From contig ONXE01000059.1 in the NCBI GenBank assembly GCA_900321775.1, forward strand, positions 1 through 13,394: a stretch of DNA of 13,394 nt, in the 5' to 3' direction. This DNA is from an uncultured Bacteroidales bacterium. GTDB taxonomy: Bacteria > Bacteroidota > Bacteroidia > Bacteroidales > Paludibacteraceae. The translations under genes and the position numbers were made by a program. This document shows, piece after piece, positions 8,582-13,394 of this stretch (positions within the stretch are counted from its first letter, which is position 1; each line of letters begins with the position of its first letter). The notes beneath the pieces were generated by a model. It saw only the letters and a list, made by a program, of their open reading frames with translations, was not told where the DNA came from and did no database searches.

Positions 8582-8613
8582 CTTTTTAGGAAAAAAGTGC
8601 AAAAAAACTTGCA
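8581..8613. promoter_or_regulatory. two inverted repeats between divergent promoters, operator-like
   Basis: Between the -33 boxes of the RND and mscS promoters lie ACTTTTT-AGGA-AAAAAGT (8581-8598, 7-bp arms) and TGCAA-AAAAAC-TTGCA (8598-8613, 5-bp arms). The second overlaps the mscS -33 element (8608-8611). Positions and symmetry would suit a regulator binding site, but the region is A/T-rich, so chance symmetry is possible. No regulator gene lies in the window. Confidence 0.3.
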
Positions 8614-8639
8614 TATGTCAGAACTATTTTGTAACTTTG
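8608..8639 (+). promoter_or_regulatory. Bacteroidota-type promoter of mscS (and probably mutY)
   Basis: CTTG (8608-8611, three of four bases of the TTTG box) is followed after 20 bases by TAACTTTG (8632-8639), a perfect -7 box. Transcription would begin near 8646, about 23 nt before the mscS ATG at 8669. It is back to back with the RND promoter, their -33 boxes being 26 bp apart. Confidence 0.8.
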
Positions 8640-8668
8640 CACCCGAAATGAACTAAAACGATAATGTT

Positions 8669-9637
8669 ATGCTGTTGCAAATCAATTTGAATACTGCCGA
8701 TCCGGCCAAACTGGACTCGCTCAAACAAGTACATCATGAAGCTATCACTCTGCTCAAAACTGACCCAAATGCCTTCTGGCAGAGTTTTTTAGACAGTGCA
8801 ATTCAGTTTGGGCTGAAGGTGTTGGCGGCGATAGTCATTTATTTGATAGGCGCGTGGATTATCGGACGTGTGCGGAAAGTGCTGGAGCGCGTCTTCCGTC
8901 GTAAGAAAACCGAGCGCACACTTGCCTCGTTTATCTGCTCACTTGTGTCGATTCTGCTGACAGTATTGCTGATAGTAATCACCGTCTCCACTTTGGGTGT
9001 AGATACCACTTCCATTGCTGCGCTGCTGGCAGCCGGCGGCATGGCTATTGGTATGGCATTGTCAGGCACGGTTCAAAACTTTGCCGGCGGTATTATGATT
9101 CAGGTCTTCAAGCCTTTTCAGGCCGGCGATTTCATCGAAGCCTGCGGATATAAGGGCATAGTGATGGAGGTCAATATCGTTTCCACAAAGATACTTACCA
9201 CCGACAACCGTGTGGTTATCCTGCCCAACGGTACTCTCTCGAACGGCACTATCGACAACTACACAGCCCAGTCGGTGAGACGCGTGGATATTGAGATGAA
9301 TGTAGGCTATGGCACGGACGCAGAAGCCTACAAAGCAGCGGTTCTTAAGGTAATCAGTTCTGACGAGCGCATCCTAACCTCCAAAGACAAACGTCCTCCG
9401 GTACGTGGCGTGTCTGCGGTTAACACTAACGACATGGCTATTCCCGATCCGTTTGTGGCGCTACTCCGATTCAACGAAAGCACTATTACTTTCGTAGTGC
9501 GCGTTTGGGTACTCAAAGAAAACTACTGGGACGTATTCTTCGATTTACAGCAACGTCTCTACAACGAGTTGCCAAAGCAGGGATTCCTGTTTGCTTACCC
9601 GCATCGCGACGTACGAATTATCAGTGAAAAACAATAA
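8669..9637 (+). CDS. mscS: MscS-family small-conductance mechanosensitive channel
   Basis: The 322-residue inner-membrane protein has three hydrophobic segments, at about residues 45-66, 84-107 and 112-143. The third is the glycine/alanine-rich pore helix (AAGGMAIGMALSGTVQNFAGG), followed by the hallmark MIQVFKPFQAGDFIE. The cytoplasmic beta domain carries VVILPNGTLSNGTIDN, and the last third is the alpha/beta domain of the family. These channels open under membrane tension to release solutes during a sudden drop in osmolarity. The N-terminus is about 20 residues longer and more polar than in the shortest members. The ATG at 8669 fits the promoter-to-start distance and has no clear Shine-Dalgarno sequence. 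The 3' end overlaps the likely GTG start of mutY, so the two are probably co-transcribed. Confidence 0.93.
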   Translation: MLLQINLNTADPAKLDSLKQVHHEAITLLKTDPNAFWQSFLDSAIQFGLKVLAAIVIYLIGAWIIGRVRKVLERVFRRKKTERTLASFICSLVSILLTVLLIVITVSTLGVDTTSIAALLAAGGMAIGMALSGTVQNFAGGIMIQVFKPFQAGDFIEACGYKGIVMEVNIVSTKILTTDNRVVILPNGTLSNGTIDNYTAQSVRRVDIEMNVGYGTDAEAYKAAVLKVISSDERILTSKDKRPPVRGVSAVNTNDMAIPDPFVALLRFNESTITFVVRVWVLKENYWDVFFDLQQRLYNELPKQGFLFAYPHRDVRIISEKQ

Positions 9638-10578
9638 CGCTTTTCATACTTCACTTAGCCGTTGGTACGAGCAAAACAAGCGCGTACTGCCTTGGCGTGA
9701 GACAACCGATCCGTACAAGATCTGGTTGTCCGAAGTCATCTTGCAACAGACGCGGGTACAACAGGGGATGGACTATTACCATCATTTTGTTGCGCGTTTC
9801 CCGGACGTGCGCTCATTAGCCGAAGCCGAGGAGGACGAGGTTCTGTTACTTTGGCAGGGGCTGGGCTATTATAGTCGTGCGCGCAATTTGCATAAGGCCG
9901 CTAAGATGGTAGTAGAAAAGGGTTGGGAGCCATTTCCTGAAACGTTCGAAGATGTACGTTCATTGCCGGGCATAGGCGAATATACGGCAGGAGCCATCAT
10001 GTCGTTTGCCTACGATGCTCCCTACCCTGCAGCTGACGGCAACGTCTATCGTGTTCTCAGTCGCCTCAATGATTGCGACGAGCCGTTCGATACTACCGCC
10101 GGCAAGAAACTGTTCCGAACCTTTGCGTGGGACCTGCTGGACCGTGAACACCCGAATGGACTGCGAGCAATGTCCGATTAGAGTCTTCTGTCTGGCTTCG
10201 CAACATGGTACCGCAGCCATACTACCCGTACGTAAACCCCGACCGACGCTACGGGACCGCTATTTTCACTACACTGTCTATCGTACGCCGGACGGCATGA
10301 CACTGCTGCATCAGCGCACAGGCAAAGACATTTGGCAGCACCTCTACGAGTTCCCCCTCCAAGAACTCTCGACTCCCGACTCCCGACTCTTGGCTCCCAA
10401 CTCCCGACTCTCGACCTTCACTCACATCCTCTCCCACCAACGCCTGCACGTGACGTTCACACAAAAAGAAGTGGAGAAACTGCCGCAAATTGACGGCTGC
10501 TTCCCCACTCGTTGGAACGAACTTCAGAACTACGCTTTGTCGCGATTGACGCTGAAGTTTCTGGATCAAATCTCCTGA
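9624..10578 (+). pseudogene. mutY: mutY A/G-specific adenine glycosylase, disrupted by deletion and frameshift
   Basis: MutY removes adenine paired with 8-oxoguanine. From a GTG start at 9624 the first 177 residues are well conserved: RWYEQNKRVLPWRE, the catalytic glutamate in SEVILQQTRV (E37), the helix-hairpin-helix LPGIGEYTAGA (114 onward) and the catalytic aspartate in PAADGNVYRV (D138). After REHP (codon 10152-10154) this frame ends at TAG 10179-10181. Homology resumes in another frame at DCEQCPIRVFC (from 10159) and continues through the C-terminal domain (YFHYTVYRTPDG, HLYEFPLQ, ILSHQRLH) to TGA 10576-10578. The NQAxMxxGAxxC segment with the first of four iron-sulphur cysteines is missing. 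By family spacing about 56 bases are lost, which agrees with the frame change. The TTG at 9591 is an unlikely start, being inside mscS. A real deletion is favoured, but an assembly error is possible. Confidence 0.85.
10364..10412 (+). repeat. heptanucleotide tandem array (GACTCCC consensus, 7 copies)
   Basis: Seven 7-bp units run without gaps: aactctc, gactccc, gactccc, gactctt, ggctccc, aactccc, gactctc, with a partial eighth (gacc) after them. Two copies are perfect and the rest differ by one or two bases. In the mutY frame the array reads as a 7-residue repeat (LSTPDSR, LLAPNSR, LST), since three units equal seven codons. It lies in the linker between the EFPL strand and the LSHQ motif of the C-terminal domain. 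A gain or loss of one unit would shift the frame. Confidence 0.88.
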
Positions 10579-12587
10579 AGAATCAAAGCACTTTGCGCCG
10601 GCACCACGGCTTTGCCGTCCTCCACGTATCCCAATCCATCAGCGTTCACTACTCCGTCGCGAACCACCACGCGATATCCGTTGACAGGAATATGGATGCT
10701 TACTGCATTGCGATTGGCATTGAGAATAACGACGAAATTGCTGTCATCCACAGTACTTCCGTCAATCATATACACCAACACATTACTTGGTGCTTCGGCG
10801 AAATGTACATACTGGCGCACCAGTTCGGGGTCAGCCATGCGGAACGCTTTGTGTGCTTTGCGGAGTTTGATTAGGCCGGCGTAGTAGTCGAAAAGCGCCT
10901 TGTTTCGGTCTTTGAGGCTCCAGTCTATGGCGTTGATTTCGTCTGGTGAGCAGAACGAGTTGTGTACGCCCTTCTTGTCGCGCATTACCTCCTCACCGCA
11001 GAAGATGAACGGTATTCCCTGACTGGTCAGGACGGCCGTTTGTGCCAGCATATCCAGCTTGGCCGTTTCTGTATCGTCTTTCACACCGGCCGATGCGCGC
11101 AGCCGATCCACCAAACACATGTCGTCGTGGCAGCTCACGTAGGCTATCATCTGCGCCGGACGGTTCGCCCAAGCTTTGCAACTATAGTTGACATCGTCCA
11201 TATTGATTTGCGGGTAGTCGATAGCGCCGACCAATCCGAACTTGATAGACTCCTCAAATCCGGGCAGACCTGCGAGGAACGCGCCTACATGGTCGTCGGA
11301 GAACGGTCCGCGTAGTGCATCGCGCATATCGTCTGAGAAGGCAGCGATACGGTCCAGTTCCTGCGTATTGGCTTTCATGGCCAGACGGTCTTCCGGCAGT
11401 TGCGGAGCACCTGCAGCCCACCCCTCGCCGTAGATGAGGATACTCGGGTCAATCTCGTCGGCCATATGACGAATGGCGTTCATCGTCTCAATGTCGTGGA
11501 TGCCCATGAGGTCGAAGCGGAAACCGTCCAGGTGATATTCTGTCAGCCAATATCGGCAACTCTCTATCATAAACTTGCGCATCATCGGACGCTCGGAGGC
11601 CGTCTCGTTGCCGCAACCTGACGCATTGCCCAGTTGACCGTCAGGCATGGTGCGGTAAAAATATCCGGGGCAAGTATTGGTGAATGCACTTTGTTCCACG
11701 TCGTACGTATGATTGTAAACCACGTCGAGGATGACACGGATTCCCGCTTGATGGCAGGCCTGAATCATCTGCTTCATCTCGCGAATACGACAGGTCGGGT
11801 CGTAAGGATTAGTTGAATAACTGCCCTCGGGAGCATTGTAGTTGCGTGGGTCGTATCCCCAGTTGTAATTACCGCCGACAGCAGCGCCCGACTCCAAAAC
11901 GCGCGCCTCGGAAAACGCTCCCTTCTCGTCAATGGAACCATAGTCGTAGGACGGGAGGATATGAATATGGGTGATGCCCAACTGTTTCAAGTGCTCCAAG
12001 CCCAATGGTTGTCCGGCTTCCGTACTTAATCCCTCTTCCGTCAGGCAGAGAAACTTGCCCGGATAGTGGAAATGTCCGTTCTGATGAGCTGAGAAATCGC
12101 GCCAGTGCATCTCGTAGATGATTGCGTCATTCAAGTCCTCAAGCGCGGGACGCTGATCCTCCGACCAGCCCTCGGGGTTGGTTTTTTGCAAGTCCACAAT
12201 TGCGCCTCGCTGACCGTTGATGCCTACGGCCTTGGCAAAAATACCCGGCGTCTCATGGTACCAACGGCCGTTTTCTTTGATTTGGAACGTGTAGAACAAC
12301 CCCGCTAAATCACCTTTCTGTCGGGTCGTCCATGAGCCGTCTTTCTGAGGCTTGAGCAGCGTACTACGAAGCGGTTCGCCCCCTTCGCCTGCATCGTACA
12401 AGTACAGCATCACGCTGTCGGCATTGGGCGACCAAACCGAGAAAAACGTGTGGCCAGGAGTATACAAGACCTCTTCAGTAGGGGCTTGTTTTACAGGGTA
12501 ATTGAGCACAGACTCGTACGCGGGTTTGTGATATCGGCATCCTGCCAAAGCCAGAACAGGAACCATCCAAAAAGCCATTTTCTTCAT
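10566..12587 (-). CDS. pulA: type I pullulanase (GH13) lipoprotein
   Basis: The 673-residue protein debranches alpha-1,6 links in pullulan, starch or glycogen. A lipoprotein signal (MKKMAFWMVPVLALAGC) is followed by a CBM48-like domain (about 40-135). The catalytic GH13 barrel shows the type I pullulanase motif YNWGYDP (241-247), region I DVVYNH (288-293), the nucleophile in GFRFDLMG (D359), the acid/base in YGEGWAAG (E388) and region IV SCHDD (H487, D488). A short beta domain ends the protein. The ATG at 12587 is chosen because the promoter -7 box (12608-12615) lies within the longer frame from TTG 12650. The residues after the lipid cysteine (RYHK) are basic rather than the acidic export signal of surface lipoproteins, so a periplasmic location is inferred. 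No SusC/SusD-like genes adjoin. The last 13 bases overlap the convergent mutY end. Confidence 0.93.
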   Translation of the reverse strand: MKKMAFWMVPVLALAGCRYHKPAYESVLNYPVKQAPTEEVLYTPGHTFFSVWSPNADSVMLYLYDAGEGGEPLRSTLLKPQKDGSWTTRQKGDLAGLFYTFQIKENGRWYHETPGIFAKAVGINGQRGAIVDLQKTNPEGWSEDQRPALEDLNDAIIYEMHWRDFSAHQNGHFHYPGKFLCLTEEGLSTEAGQPLGLEHLKQLGITHIHILPSYDYGSIDEKGAFSEARVLESGAAVGGNYNWGYDPRNYNAPEGSYSTNPYDPTCRIREMKQMIQACHQAGIRVILDVVYNHTYDVEQSAFTNTCPGYFYRTMPDGQLGNASGCGNETASERPMMRKFMIESCRYWLTEYHLDGFRFDLMGIHDIETMNAIRHMADEIDPSILIYGEGWAAGAPQLPEDRLAMKANTQELDRIAAFSDDMRDALRGPFSDDHVGAFLAGLPGFEESIKFGLVGAIDYPQINMDDVNYSCKAWANRPAQMIAYVSCHDDMCLVDRLRASAGVKDDTETAKLDMLAQTAVLTSQGIPFIFCGEEVMRDKKGVHNSFCSPDEINAIDWSLKDRNKALFDYYAGLIKLRKAHKAFRMADPELVRQYVHFAEAPSNVLVYMIDGSTVDDSNFVVILNANRNAVSIHIPVNGYRVVVRDGVVNADGLGYVEDGKAVVPAQSALILQEI

Positions 12588-12607
12588 AGGTATTATTATT
12601 TTTGCTG

Positions 12608-12639
12608 CAAAGTTACTGCTTTTTTTTGATATACGCAAG
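12608..12639 (-). promoter_or_regulatory. promoter of the pullulanase gene
   Basis: On the minus strand CTTG (12639-12636) is followed after 20 bases by TAACTTTG (12615-12608), the Bacteroidota -7 box. Transcription would begin near 12601, leaving a leader of about 14 A/T-rich nt before the ATG at 12587. The spacer has the same A8-GCAG form as the RND promoter. Confidence 0.78.
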
Positions 12640-12740
12640 GATTTTGACAAAAAAATGCAAATTCTTCAAAAATAATCAAAGATTACCCACATTGTTGTGC
12701 ATGAGTTTTGGGGCATGGCCATTCCAGTAACCGTCTGGAT

Positions 12741-12768
12741 TTTTAAAAAAAACGCCTAAAACCGGCGT
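12741..12768 (-). terminator. hairpin plus T-tract, terminator-like on the minus strand
   Basis: Read on the minus strand, ACGCC, a 7-nt loop (GGTTTTA) and GGCGT form a 5-bp perfect stem (12768-12752) followed directly by eight T (12751-12744). This has the form of a weak intrinsic terminator. It lies about 125 bp upstream of the pullulanase promoter, pointing toward it. No gene that it would end is seen on the minus strand in the window. The rest of the 260-bp gap (12588-12847) holds only the two promoters. Confidence 0.4.
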
Positions 12769-12794
12769 ACAATTGGCAAAAAGGAACGATTTTA

Positions 12795-12826
12795 TTTGGT
12801 CAATTCAAAAAAATGCAGTAACTTTG
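12795..12826 (+). promoter_or_regulatory. promoter of the secreted protein gene at 12848
   Basis: TTTG (12795-12798) is followed after exactly 20 bases by TAACTTTG (12819-12826), a perfect consensus. Transcription would begin near 12833, about 15 nt before the ATG at 12848. The spacer contains CAAAAAAATGCAG immediately before the -7 box, like the two minus-strand promoters. This intact promoter suggests that the gene is, or recently was, expressed. Confidence 0.82.
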
Positions 12827-12847
12827 CAGTTCAGTTTGTGTACGCAT

Positions 12848-13394
12848 ATGAAAAAGACTTTTAGATACATTACTGTGATAGTATGCATAGCCCTATGGGC
12901 TGTAGTTCCTTCGGTACAGGCCGAGACCATTGACTCGTACGGCACGGAGTATGTAGCCATCAGCAACTACCACCCGGGCGAGCACTGCGTCATCACGGCG
13001 GCGAGCGTCGCACGGTGACGGCAGAGCAGTGGACGATGCCCGACGGCACACGCACCCGCACGCTGTACATCCGCGCCGACGAGCCTATCCGCGTGGCACA
13101 CACCACGTCGTACGGCGAGAATCTGGTGACGACTCTCCTACCCTCGCTCAGTTGTGAGGGTGCCCGCGAGCAGCGTTACACCTTCGTTCAGCGGACCTCG
13201 AAAGCCGTGCTGTTCCTGATTGCCCCATTCAACGAGCAAGCGGGATTCATGCTGGACGGCAAGATGCTGAAAGGCAACAACACCTACGCCGTCACAGGCA
13301 CCGACGAATGGGTGTATCAGGTGGTGGATCTGGGCACGCGTAAAGCAGGAAGTACACTGGTAATCACGGGCCCCGGAGAGCATTTCTACGCTGC
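12848..13394 (+). pseudogene. secreted protein, frameshifted, 3' end outside window (possible IgGFc-binding-like domain)
   Basis: The ATG at 12848 begins a clear signal peptide (MKKTFRYITVIVCIALWAVVPSVQA), then a mature start ETIDSYGTEYVAISNY. That frame stops at TGA 13016-13018. From about 13003 the frame one base earlier is open to the window end and reads as a continuous beta-rich protein: GERRTVTAEQW, LYIRADEPIRVAHTTSYGEN, LLPSLSC, YTFVQRTSKAVLFLIAPF, YAVTGTDEWVYQVVDLG. Adding one base near 12998-13003 would join the two parts as VITAGERRTV. The pattern of YGEN, LLP-LSC and the following strands resembles the IgGFc-binding-like N-terminal domain of some Bacteroidota surface proteins; this is recollection and uncertain. 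The second frame has no plausible start of its own. The cause may be a true frameshift or a sequence error. The body is visibly richer in G+C than the neighbouring intergenic DNA. Confidence 0.6.

Noticed and set aside
8648..8690. Tiny frames in the mscS leader (ATG AAC TAA at 8648 and a 7-codon frame at 8664)
   Set aside because: They are too short to support, with no conserved content; chance occurrence is likely.
12588..12650. N-terminal extension of the pullulanase from a TTG at 12650
   Set aside because: It lies over the promoter, and the lipoprotein signal begins at the ATG at 12587.
12773..12847. Upstream TTG start for the secreted protein gene
   Set aside because: The region contains the -33 and -7 boxes and would place 25 residues before a normal signal peptide.
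12998..13003. Programmed ribosomal frameshift in the last gene
   Set aside because: No slippery heptamer, no downstream pseudoknot that I can see, and the surface-protein context gives no reason for it. A mutation or sequence error is simpler.

Overview
The window looks like chromosomal DNA from a member of the order Bacteroidales (phylum Bacteroidota). Four start regions carry the Bacteroidota promoter form TTTG-N20-TAnnTTTG, genes generally lack a spaced Shine-Dalgarno sequence, and the gene families (CstA, GH73-LysM glucosaminidase, DUF721, MutS2, lipoprotein pullulanase) fit that group. The genus cannot be fixed from the sequence alone.

Layout. Bases 2-4393 (+) hold a tight co-directional cluster: the C-terminal half of a CstA-family transporter, a secreted glucosaminidase with a LysM-like tail, a DUF721/DciA-like protein and MutS2. 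The last three are joined by one-base stop/start overlaps (TAATG, TGATG). Bases 4413-8523 (-) hold an RND efflux pair in inner-membrane-pump then adaptor order, convergent with mutS2 and without an outer-membrane channel gene. A 145-bp divergent region (8524-8668) carries back-to-back promoters for the RND operon and for an MscS-type channel (8669-9637, +). Behind mscS lies mutY (9624-10578), which is broken: about 56 bases are missing within the iron-sulphur loop, with a frameshift, and a 7-bp tandem repeat array lies in the linker before its final domain. Its 3' end overlaps a convergent type I pullulanase lipoprotein gene (10566-12587, -). After a 260-bp intergenic region comes the start of a secreted protein (12848 onward, +) that is frameshifted near base 13000 and runs off the window.

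The ordinary parts are housekeeping and envelope functions. The points most worth checking are the damaged mutY and its heptanucleotide array, the almost identical 24-nt extended promoter in front of three unrelated genes, inverted repeats between the divergent RND and mscS promoters, and the frameshift in the last gene. I see no CRISPR array, transposase, tRNA or rRNA, and no convincing new multi-gene system.
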